Part shown: positions 1-6,648 of the stretch, in pieces
Position numbering within the stretch: the first letter of the stretch is position 1
Layout of the letters: each line of letters starts with the position of its first letter
Source of the DNA: Desulfospira sp963664655
Lineage (GTDB): Bacteria > Desulfobacterota > Desulfobacteria > Desulfobacterales > Desulfobacteraceae
NCBI GenBank assembly: GCA_963664655.2
Contig: CAXXHM010000001.1
Coordinates: 1,116,001 to 1,180,000 of the forward strand
Direction: 5' to 3'
Length of the DNA: 64,000 bases
The notes under the pieces: generated by a model
Seen by the model: only the letters and a program-made list of their open reading frames with translations
Told to the model about the DNA's origin: nothing
Database searches by the model: none
Made by a program: the position numbers and the translations under genes

Positions 1-1
1 G

Positions 2-880
2 TGCAACGTGTCGGACATTGTGGCCAAAACCGGATTCAAGGTATTTGCCAGTGTGGTGAAAAACAACGGCCTGGTCAAAGCCATCAACGCCAAGGGGTGT
101 GCCTCTTTTACCCGAAGAGAAATTGATGAACTCACGGAATTTGCCGCCGTTTACAAGGCAAAGGGGCTTGCCTGGATCAAGATCAAAGAGGACCAGTGGC
201 AGTCTCCCATTGCCAAATTTTTTACCGATGACGAAAAAGAGGCCCTGCGCCAGCGCCTGGATCTGGAGCCCGGGGATATCGTCTTTTTTGTGGCAGACCA
301 GCCCAAGATCACCAATGAGGCTTTGGGCCAGCTGAGAAACGAACTGGCAAGGCGGCTGAACCTGATCAAGGATGACGAGTTCAAATTTACCTGGGTAACG
401 GATTTTCCCCTCATGGAGTATGATGAAACCGAAAAACGGTACCAGGCCCTTCACCATCCCTTTACCTGCCCGAACAAAGAAGACCTGGACAAGCTGGAGA
501 CCGACACCCTTAACGTCAAATCAAGGGCCTATGACCTGGTTCTCAACGGGATTGAAATCGGCGGCGGCTCCATTCGTATCCATGATATGGATCTTCAGAA
601 AAGAATTTTCAAACTTCTGGGCATCGGTGAAGAAGAAGCCAATGAAAAATTCGGGTTTCTACTGGAGGCCCTGGAGTCCGGGGCACCGCCCCACGGCGGG
701 ATTGCCTTTGGCCTGGACCGGCTGATCATGCTGGTTTGCAAGGAAGACTCCATCAGGAACGTGATTGCCTTTCCCAAGACCCAGAAGGCCACCTGTCTTT
801 TGACCCAGGCCCCGTCAGAGGCCGGTCCTGCCCAGCTTCAGGAACTGGGCATCCGGATCTCAAAAATCAGTGAGCAGTAA
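2..880 (+). CDS. aspS: Aspartyl-tRNA synthetase, C-terminal half (5' end outside window)
   Basis: Charges tRNA-Asp with aspartate in the cytoplasm. The reading frame is open from base 2, so the gene is cut by the window edge; roughly the last 290 residues are present, about half of a typical bacterial AspRS of about 590. The visible part holds the bacterial-type insertion (GAD) region followed by the end of the class II catalytic core: motif near FPLMEYDE, the HHPFT stretch, GGGSIRIHD, and class II motif 3 as GGIAFGLDRL with the ATP-binding Arg. The C-terminal LGIRI tail is normal. A bidirectional terminator follows directly. Identification is firm; whether the enzyme is discriminating or also makes Asp-tRNA-Asn cannot be judged without the N-terminal anticodon-binding domain. 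Confidence 0.97.
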   Translation, partial: CNVSDIVAKTGFKVFASVVKNNGLVKAINAKGCASFTRREIDELTEFAAVYKAKGLAWIKIKEDQWQSPIAKFFTDDEKEALRQRLDLEPGDIVFFVADQPKITNEALGQLRNELARRLNLIKDDEFKFTWVTDFPLMEYDETEKRYQALHHPFTCPNKEDLDKLETDTLNVKSRAYDLVLNGIEIGGGSIRIHDMDLQKRIFKLLGIGEEEANEKFGFLLEALESGAPPHGGIAFGLDRLIMLVCKEDSIRNVIAFPKTQKATCLLTQAPSEAGPAQLQELGIRISKISEQ

Positions 881-911
881 ACCCATCCCCTGAAAATTCA
901 TATTAAAATTC

Positions 912-944
912 AAAAAGGCTGCCCGGTATGGGCAGCCTTTTTTT
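912..944. terminator. Bidirectional intrinsic terminator between aspS and minE
   Basis: A perfect 11-bp stem (AAAGGCTGCCC / GGGCAGCCTTT) with a 5-base loop is flanked by an A-run on the left and a T-run on the right. It can stop transcripts of aspS (plus) and of minCDE (minus), which converge here. Confidence 0.9.
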
Positions 945-978
945 GACTATGCAAGAATTATATCATGGATTCTGCTGG

Positions 979-1254
979 TTATACTTTTTTGCGTTTAACC
1001 TGCAAAATGGGCGTGTTAAAGACCAGGGCCGACACATCATCATCCCGCTTGACCTTTAATTCCAGGGAATTGGTATCAATTTCAAAATACTTGGAAATCA
1101 CTGATACAATATCCTGCTGAAGGTCTGTGAGCGTGGTGTCGTTCACTTCAAGCTTGTCATATATCAGGGAAAAGTGAAGCCGTTTCTTGGCCGTGTCCGA
1201 ACTTTTTTTCTGAGTTGAGAATTTTTTTAACAATCCGCCGAATATATTGGACAT
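979..1254 (-). CDS. minE: Cell division topological specificity factor MinE
   Basis: MinE stimulates the MinD ATPase at the membrane and drives the Min oscillation that keeps the division ring at mid-cell. At 91 residues it has the usual length. The N-terminus (MSNIFGGLLKKF) is the amphipathic membrane-targeting segment, followed by the anti-MinCD region (RLHFSLIYDK, normally RLQ-hhhhhDR) and the C-terminal topological domain (LQQDIVSVISKYFEID, LELKVKRDDDVSALVFNTPI). It is the last gene of minC-minD-minE, 13 bases after minD, and reads into the bidirectional terminator. Confidence 0.97.
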   Translation of the reverse strand: MSNIFGGLLKKFSTQKKSSDTAKKRLHFSLIYDKLEVNDTTLTDLQQDIVSVISKYFEIDTNSLELKVKRDDDVSALVFNTPILQVKRKKV

Positions 1255-1267
1255 CTTGGATCCCCCC

Positions 1268-2068
1268 TTATTGAGTCAAGCCCAGTGTTTTTGAAATTTT
1301 GCTCCACATGCTCGTCTTGTTGGTGGGAATCTCAACGGGCAGGTCTTCTTCCCCATCCAGCCGTCTGGCAATCCGCTTGAATGCCTGGCCCGCCTTGGAA
1401 TCTTCCTGAAGCACAAGGGGCATTCCTGTGTTGGAGGAGATCAACACCTTATCGTCCATGGGAACAATGCCGACCAGGTCAATGGAAAGGACTTCTAAAA
1501 CGTCCTCGTGACTGAGCATCTCACCGCGCTCCACCCTTGCCGGCTCCACACGGTTGACAATGAGTTTGGGCTCAAGGGACCTGGCATAGAGCAGACCGAT
1601 GACCCGGTCGGCATCCCTGACCGCGGACACGTCCGGGGTACAGATGACCAGGGCCTGGTCTGCGGCCGTCACTGAATTTTCAAACCCCCTTTCAATGCCG
1701 GCGGGAGAATCCATGATCACATAATCAAAATTCTTGCGCAGCTCTTTGGCCACCCGCTCCACCCCGGACGGGGTCAGCACGTCTTTGTTGTCACTCTGGG
1801 ATGCGGGGATCAAAAAAAGGTTCTCTATTCTTCTGTCCCGGATGGCGGCCTGGCTGATCTTGCACTGGCCTTTGACCAGATCCACAATATTAAAAACGAT
1901 TCGATTCTCCAGACCCATGACCACATCAAGGTTTCTCAACCCGATATCCATGTCCACAATGGCGACCCGGTTGCCCCCAAGGGCCAGCGCAGCGCCGATA
2001 GAAGAGGTTGCAGTCGTTTTACCAACACCGCCCTTGCCTGAAGTCACGACAATGATTTTACCTTCCAA
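1268..2068 (-). CDS. minD: Septum site-determining ATPase MinD, TTG start
   Basis: Membrane-associated ParA/MinD-type ATPase that recruits MinC and is released by MinE. Deviant Walker A GKGGVGKTT lies at the N-terminus, followed by the DMDIGLRNLDVVMGLE and YVIMDSPAGIERGF motifs; the C-terminal amphipathic helix (WSKISKTLGL) is present. The frame stays open further upstream, but that extension translates the dispersed palindromic repeat and has no homology to MinD. I place the start at TTG 2068, preceded by a GAGGTG ribosome-binding site, giving 266 residues, the family's normal size. The repeat between minC and minD separates two genes that are usually almost contiguous. Confidence 0.95.
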   Translation of the reverse strand: MEGKIIVVTSGKGGVGKTTATSSIGAALALGGNRVAIVDMDIGLRNLDVVMGLENRIVFNIVDLVKGQCKISQAAIRDRRIENLFLIPASQSDNKDVLTPSGVERVAKELRKNFDYVIMDSPAGIERGFENSVTAADQALVICTPDVSAVRDADRVIGLLYARSLEPKLIVNRVEPARVERGEMLSHEDVLEVLSIDLVGIVPMDDKVLISSNTGMPLVLQEDSKAGQAFKRIARRLDGEEDLPVEIPTNKTSMWSKISKTLGLTQ

Positions 2069-2092
2069 TTCACACCTCAAGATTTTGTTATT

Positions 2093-2238
2093 TAGTGCCT
2101 GGCCGAAAACCCGTGTTTGGACGAAAAGTTGCCCAGATGAAAGGCACAGAAAAATTTGCAACCGGAGCAACCTTTGGGGTTGTGAGGATTGCAGATTTTT
2201 CTGTAACGCCGCAGATGGGTGACTTTTCGTTCAAACAC
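2093..2238. repeat. Dispersed palindromic element, copy A, inside minCDE
   Basis: About 145 bp with mirrored ends: GTGTTTGGACGAAAAGTTGC on one side and the complement of GTGTTTGAACGAAAAGTCAC on the other, plus inner arms that would fold a long hairpin. The end touches the minC stop codon with no gap. Other copies lie at 30105, 40243, 40605 (variant) and 50085. No reading frame is encoded; it is a MITE/REP-like element. Confidence 0.88.
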
Positions 2239-2937
2239 CTATACCGCCTCCGGCCACGGCATTTTTCTAAATGGACTGGCCTTCATATAATCTTTTACAA
2301 TAATTTTTTTATCTTCCACATAGGCAAACTCAGGCCGGGCCCCCACCTTTTCTTCACTGCCCGCCGCTGAAATCTTCCCGATTTTGACATGGGTGGGGTT
2401 AAACTCCAGAGCAAAAATAATGGCATCGGTATTGTCCGGACTGCCGGCATGGACCTTTCCGGAAAGCCGACCTAAAACAATCACATCCCCCCCGGACCGG
2501 ATCTCTGAACCGGGATTCACATCCCCTGTAATGACCACATGTTTTCGGGTGTCAATTTTCTGGCCGGATCTGACCCTTCCTCTAAGCATGAGGACATCAC
2601 TTCGATGATGATCCCACCCCCGAGACACGTCCCGCTGACGGATTCTTGCCGTGGGGATGGACCGTTTTTTGGGCGGGGTGGATACCCGGCCCACATCAAA
2701 TTTTTCGATGAGGCGGGATTTGATCCGGTCTATCAGTCCCTGATATTCCGGTGTATTGGAATCTTCTCCGAGATCCAGCACCACACTGGCATTCACGGTA
2801 AGATGCCTTAACTTTACAAACAGCTTGTCAATCTCGGAAGTTAAAAGATCTTCAGGATGGGATGGGTCAATGGTTACCCATAGTCCGCCACCGGCTCCTT
2901 TGAGTTTTACAGGCACAGGGGTCTCAAAATCAATCAT
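2239..2937 (-). CDS. minC: Septum site-determining protein MinC
   Basis: Inhibitor of FtsZ polymerisation, delivered to the membrane by MinD. At 232 residues it has the standard two-domain form: an N-terminal FtsZ-binding domain (about 1-100), a linker rich in Arg, Ser and Pro, and the C-terminal beta-helix domain beginning near LMLRGRVRSGQKI, with the diagnostic GDVNPGSEIRSGGDVIVLG and GxxxGKVHAG stretches that bind MinD. First gene of minC-minD-minE. The stop codon is directly followed by the palindromic repeat, so the mRNA carries a long hairpin before minD. Confidence 0.96.
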   Translation of the reverse strand: MIDFETPVPVKLKGAGGGLWVTIDPSHPEDLLTSEIDKLFVKLRHLTVNASVVLDLGEDSNTPEYQGLIDRIKSRLIEKFDVGRVSTPPKKRSIPTARIRQRDVSRGWDHHRSDVLMLRGRVRSGQKIDTRKHVVITGDVNPGSEIRSGGDVIVLGRLSGKVHAGSPDNTDAIIFALEFNPTHVKIGKISAAGSEEKVGARPEFAYVEDKKIIVKDYMKASPFRKMPWPEAV

Positions 2938-2998
2938 CTTTGTCCTGCCGAATGGTTAAAAATTTATTGTCAGAGGGACTATAGAAAATCGGCAAGGA

Positions 2999-4141
2999 TT
3001 ATTCAAGGACTTCCCTAATTTTATGGGAAAAATCAATCACGGAATAGGGTTTGAGGATATACCCCTTGCACCCGCGTTTGAGCATTTCCTGGGCCTTGTC
3101 ATCAATGGAGTACCCTGTTGACAGGAGGACCTTGATATCAGGGTTGAGCCTTTTGAGTTTTTTAAAAGTTTCAAGCCCGTTCATCTCGGGCATGATCATA
3201 TCCAGGATCACCAGGTTGATCTCATTTTTCTTTTGTTTGTAAATTTTTAAGGCCTCTTTGCCGGAGTCGGCAGTGATCACCTTATACCCCAGGGCCTTGC
3301 AGATCTCCCGGCCCACGGTGAGAATCCGCTGCTCATCGTCCACAAGAAGAACAAATTCACAGCCCAAGACCAGTTTCTGATCCGCAGAAAGAAAATTACT
3401 GTTTTCCAGCGGTTTTGACAGGGGAAGGATGATGGAAAACGAGGACCCGACACCCGGGGTGCTCCACACGTCAATCACCCCTTTGTGGTTTTTAACAATC
3501 TCCCGGGCAAAGGTAAGGCCAAGTCCCTGTTTTTCAGGATGATTTTTATGGTCTGCCGAATAAAAGGGCCGGAAAATTTTTTCCAGGGTCTCCCTGTCCA
3601 TGCCGATGCCGGTATCGGTGACTGTAATTTTGGCAAACTTTCCGCTGTCAAGGCCATAGGCCTGGGCCGTACCGTTCATCAGCACAGCGGATTCTGCGCA
3701 AATAGAAAGCTTTCCCCCCTTGGGCATGGCCTGAAGGGCATTCTCAATGACGGCGCTTAAAACCTGGTTCATTTTTTCATGGTCCGCCTCAATGGTCAAC
3801 GGCTTGGATTCCAGGTCCACATCCAGGATCACGCCTTTGCCCCGCAGTTCCAGATTTTCAACAATTTTACGGACCATACGGTTAATATCAATGGGGCTGG
3901 TGTAAAACTCATTGGCCTTGGCAAAGCCCAGCAGCTGATTGGCGATTTCAGACCCCTTGTCAATGCAGTGGATAATTTCCTTAATATGAAAAAAAAGAGG
4001 GTCTTTGGAACTGACACTGTTCATCATCAAGGAAGCATGCCCTTTGATGGCGGATAGCAGATTATTAAAATCATGAGCTATGCCGCCGGCCAGCGCCTCT
4101 ACAACATCGGTGTCTTCATTTTTTAAATGGATATGTTCCAT
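2999..4141 (-). CDS. Soluble hybrid histidine kinase with C-terminal receiver
   Basis: Two-component signalling protein without any sensor or membrane part. Residues 1-80 hold the dimerisation/phospho-acceptor region with His23 in GGIAHDFNNLLSAI; the ATPase follows with N box (NALQAM), G1 (DTGIGM), F box (IFRPFYS) and G2 (GLGLTF). A receiver domain occupies about 255-380, with acidic pair VDDE, phospho-acceptor in LVILDMIMPEMNG, and the conserved Thr/Lys region (STGYS, ILKPYS). The kinase is therefore cytoplasmic and probably takes its input by protein contact. It lies 61 bases upstream of minC in the same direction, so co-transcription with min is possible but not shown. No output domain or partner regulator is adjacent. 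Confidence 0.9.
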   Translation of the reverse strand: MEHIHLKNEDTDVVEALAGGIAHDFNNLLSAIKGHASLMMNSVSSKDPLFFHIKEIIHCIDKGSEIANQLLGFAKANEFYTSPIDINRMVRKIVENLELRGKGVILDVDLESKPLTIEADHEKMNQVLSAVIENALQAMPKGGKLSICAESAVLMNGTAQAYGLDSGKFAKITVTDTGIGMDRETLEKIFRPFYSADHKNHPEKQGLGLTFAREIVKNHKGVIDVWSTPGVGSSFSIILPLSKPLENSNFLSADQKLVLGCEFVLLVDDEQRILTVGREICKALGYKVITADSGKEALKIYKQKKNEINLVILDMIMPEMNGLETFKKLKRLNPDIKVLLSTGYSIDDKAQEMLKRGCKGYILKPYSVIDFSHKIREVLE

Positions 4142-4287
4142 ATCGTATTATCCTCTTGGACCGTCCTGACGGGTTATTTTTTTTGCAGTGTCCGGATATA
4201 ATAGAAAATATTTCATCACATTTCAATCGTAAACATTTTTCTAGGTGTAATTTTTTTTCTTTATCCGTCCGAAACATCAATTTTCCC
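4142..4287. other. Spacer between the kinase gene and the aro promoter
   Basis: AT-rich non-coding stretch between divergent transcripts. It holds the upstream region of the kinase and, at its right edge, the aro promoter. I see no open frame or convincing palindrome here. Confidence 0.5.
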
Positions 4288-4314
4288 TTGACAATACTGC
4301 ACGGTCCCTGTAAT
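4288..4314 (+). promoter_or_regulatory. Candidate sigma-70 promoter of the aro leader
   Basis: A perfect -35 hexamer TTGACA at 4288-4293 is followed by TGTAAT at 4309-4314 (15-base spacer; five of six matches to TATAAT). Transcription would begin near 4321, only a few bases before the leader-peptide ATG at 4324, so the leader mRNA would be leaderless or nearly so; no Shine-Dalgarno sequence precedes that ATG. Confidence 0.6.
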
Positions 4315-4323
4315 TAGCACACC

Positions 4324-4413
4324 ATGATGTTCTTGTACATAGAAACAATAGAAAATTTTTACCGGGGTTACCGCTGGTGGCGCTTCAGGGCCTGCAGTGG
4401 AATTCCTGTCTGA
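4324..4413 (+). CDS. Aromatic-rich attenuation leader peptide of aroF-aroB
   Basis: A 29-codon frame (ATG 4324, TGA 4411) with an in-frame stop just upstream at 4315. Eight of 29 residues are aromatic: Phe3, Tyr5, Phe12, Tyr13, Tyr16, Trp18, Trp19 and Phe21, with the core FYRGYRWWRF. Such clustering ahead of a DAHP synthase gene is the hallmark of a ribosome-stalling leader peptide like those of trp and phe operons. It is immediately followed by mutually exclusive RNA pairings. No ribosome-binding site is visible; initiation could be leaderless, or at the second ATG (4327). The function is inferred from sequence only, but codon content, position and RNA structure all agree. Confidence 0.8.
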   Translation: MMFLYIETIENFYRGYRWWRFRACSGIPV

Positions 4414-4477
4414 CGAAACCCGTTATTATTTGGACATGAAAAGGCTGCAGGTCAAAGACTGCGGCCTTTTTGTTTTT
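4389..4477 (+). terminator. Transcription attenuator (antiterminator/terminator pair)
   Basis: Terminator: arms at 4441-4450 (AAGGCTGCAG) and 4459-4468 (CTGCGGCCTT, one G-U pair) followed by a T-rich tract. Antiterminator: GGCCTGCAG at 4389-4397, within the end of the leader frame, can pair with CTGCAGGTC at 4445-4453, which would take up the 5' arm of the terminator. A ribosome stalled on the Tyr codons would leave 4389-4397 free (read-through); one reaching the stop codon would cover it (termination). A second GC-rich stretch with a T-run at 4478-4507 may be a weak back-up terminator. Confidence 0.78.
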
Positions 4478-4555
4478 CCGGGCTGCCGTTCACGGGCCTT
4501 TTTTATTGCTCAACATAAGGATAATTGTTAATACTGCTAAACGCTGGAGGAAACC

Positions 4556-5569
4556 ATGCTGATTGTAATGGAAAAAAATTCAACCCAGGAGCAAATCCAG
4601 GCCGCTGTTGAGGCGGTGGAAAAAAGAGGGTACACGGCCCGGCCCATACCCGGTGGAGACCGGGTGTCCATCGGGGTCCTGTACAACAAGGGGTTTGTGG
4701 ACAACGCCCATTTTTTAGGACTTGCCGGAGTAAAGGAGGTCATCCCGGTGACCAAACCCTATAAACTTGTCAGCCGGGAAGTCAAACCGGAAAACACCCG
4801 GATTAAAGTTAAGGATGTGGTGTTCGGAGACGGGAGTATCCCCGTCATGGCAGGGCCCTGTGCCGTGGAAAGCGAAGACCAGATCCTGGCCATTGCCCGG
4901 GCCGTTAAAAAATGCGGGGCAGGCCTTCTCAGGGGCGGGGCCTTTAAACCCCGGACCTCCCCCTATTCTTTTCAGGGACTGGGAGAGGAGGGGCTCAAAT
5001 TTCTGGCCAAAGCCCGGGAGGAAACCGGGCTTCCCATAGTGACCGAAGCCATGGATGTTGAAAATTTTGATGTGGTGGAGGCATACGCCGACGTGGTGCA
5101 GATCGGTACAAGAAACATGCAAAATTACAGCCTTCTTCGCAGGGCCGGCAAATCAAACCGGCCCATTATCTTAAAACGGGGTATGTCGGCCACCCTTCCC
5201 GAATGGCTCATGGCCGCCGAATATATCATGGAAGAAGGGAACCCCGATGTGATTCTGTGTGAACGGGGGGTCAGAACCTTTGTCCGCCACTCCAGAAACA
5301 CCCTGGACCTGTCCGTGGTCCCTGCGGCCAGGAAAGAAAGCCACCTGCCCATTATTGTGGACCCCAGCCACGCGTCAGGGGTGAGGGACCAGGTCATCCC
5401 CTTGGCCTGTGCCGCCGCAGCCCTTGAGGCTGACGGCATCATGATTGAAGTCCACAACTGCCCGGACGATGCCTTAAGCGACGGGGCACAGTCCCTTTAC
5501 CCGGAACAGTTTGCCGTTGTCATGAAAAAAATCAACGCCATTCATGCCATCATGAAGTCAACCAAATGA
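4556..5569 (+). CDS. aroF: 3-deoxy-7-phosphoheptulonate (DAHP) synthase, type I-beta
   Basis: First enzyme of the shikimate pathway: condenses phosphoenolpyruvate and erythrose 4-phosphate to DAHP. At 337 residues it has the Thermotoga-type layout: an N-terminal ferredoxin-like/ACT-like regulatory domain (about 1-70, LIVMEKNSTQEQI) and a TIM barrel. Active-site motifs are AGPCAVES, RGGAFKPRTSPYSFQGLG, TEAMD, IGTRNMQN, ILKRGM and VDPSHASG. A GGAGG ribosome-binding site precedes the ATG. The stop overlaps the aroB start in ATGA, so both are translated together. The N-terminal domain suggests allosteric feedback, adding to transcriptional control by the upstream attenuator. Confidence 0.96.
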   Translation: MLIVMEKNSTQEQIQAAVEAVEKRGYTARPIPGGDRVSIGVLYNKGFVDNAHFLGLAGVKEVIPVTKPYKLVSREVKPENTRIKVKDVVFGDGSIPVMAGPCAVESEDQILAIARAVKKCGAGLLRGGAFKPRTSPYSFQGLGEEGLKFLAKAREETGLPIVTEAMDVENFDVVEAYADVVQIGTRNMQNYSLLRRAGKSNRPIILKRGMSATLPEWLMAAEYIMEEGNPDVILCERGVRTFVRHSRNTLDLSVVPAARKESHLPIIVDPSHASGVRDQVIPLACAAAALEADGIMIEVHNCPDDALSDGAQSLYPEQFAVVMKKINAIHAIMKSTK

Positions 5570-6597
5570 AAACCTTTTATGTCAATGGCCGGTTAGGCCG
5601 GTCCGCCATTCATGTGGGGGAGTCTCTGGAAAACGTGCAGCAATATCTTCCGGACACTTCCCCGGTCATCATCACCGACACCCACATTGCATCCCTATAT
5701 AAGGATAAATTCCCCAAAGGCACGGTGATCACCATTGGCACGGGAGAAAAGATCAAAACCCTTCACACCGTGGAATTTATCCTAAGGGAACTGATCCACT
5801 CAGGCTGTGACCGGGCAAGCTTTGTCTTAGGGATCGGCGGGGGCATTGTCTGTGATATTGCCGGGTTTGCGGCATCCGTGTTCCTGCGCGGGGTAAAGTT
5901 CGGGTTTGTGTCCACCTCGCTGTTGTCCCAGGTGGACGCCAGTGTCGGCGGCAAAAACGGGGTCAACCTGGATGCCTATAAAAATATGGCGGGCGTGTTT
6001 AACCAGCCCGAATTTGTCCTGTGTGACATGGCCATGCTGGCCACCCTGCCAAAGGCTGAAATCTCAAACGGAATGGCGGAGATTGTCAAACACGGCCTGA
6101 TTGCGGACCCGGCCCTGCTCTCGTTTATTGAAGAAAACCGGCAAAAGGCCCTGGATCTGGACCCGGATGTGATTTTCCGTTTAGTGGCCGATTCGGTGGC
6201 CATCAAATCCCGGGTGGTTGAAATGGATGAAAAAGAAGGCGGGGAAAGAAGGAAGCTCAACTTTGGCCACACCATTGGTCATGCCATTGAAAAGACAGAC
6301 CAGAACGGCCATGGAAGGGCCGTTGCCCTTGGCATGAAAGCCGCAGCTCTGTTTTCACAGCAGCAGGGCTACCTGACCGGGGCGGATGTGGACCGGATCA
6401 CGGACCTGCTCCAGGGACTCAACCTGCCCACAACCCTGAACCATGATCCTGACCGGATTACCCGGGCCGCCTCAAAGGACAAGAAAAAACAGGGGTCGGA
6501 CCTGTTCTTTGTCTTCCTGGAATCCCTGGGAAAGGCAAAAACTGAAAAAATCAGCTATGACCGGCTGAACGCCTTCATCCGGGAGATTTTTGGATAG
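5566..6597 (+). CDS. aroB: 3-dehydroquinate synthase
   Basis: Second step of the shikimate pathway: NAD- and metal-dependent cyclisation of DAHP to 3-dehydroquinate. The 343-residue protein has the family's Rossmann part with GIGGGIVCDIAGFAAS, the substrate motif TSLLSQVDASVGGKNGVN, the basic KH motif in EIVKHGLI, and the metal ligand His in NFGHTIGHAIE. The start overlaps the aroF stop by 4 bases, making a two-gene operon under the aromatic attenuator. The downstream 50 bases hold no clear terminator; the next gene converges from the other strand. Confidence 0.97.
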   Translation: MKTFYVNGRLGRSAIHVGESLENVQQYLPDTSPVIITDTHIASLYKDKFPKGTVITIGTGEKIKTLHTVEFILRELIHSGCDRASFVLGIGGGIVCDIAGFAASVFLRGVKFGFVSTSLLSQVDASVGGKNGVNLDAYKNMAGVFNQPEFVLCDMAMLATLPKAEISNGMAEIVKHGLIADPALLSFIEENRQKALDLDPDVIFRLVADSVAIKSRVVEMDEKEGGERRKLNFGHTIGHAIEKTDQNGHGRAVALGMKAAALFSQQQGYLTGADVDRITDLLQGLNLPTTLNHDPDRITRAASKDKKKQGSDLFFVFLESLGKAKTEKISYDRLNAFIREIFG

Positions 6598-6648
6598 CGG
6601 TCGGCTTAGCCATTTTTCGTTCTATCAACCTTGAGGCTTTCATGGGAA

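Noticed and set aside
2069..2170. N-terminal extension of MinD by 34 residues
   Set aside because: It translates the palindromic repeat; the MinD fold begins at the TTG with a ribosome-binding site.
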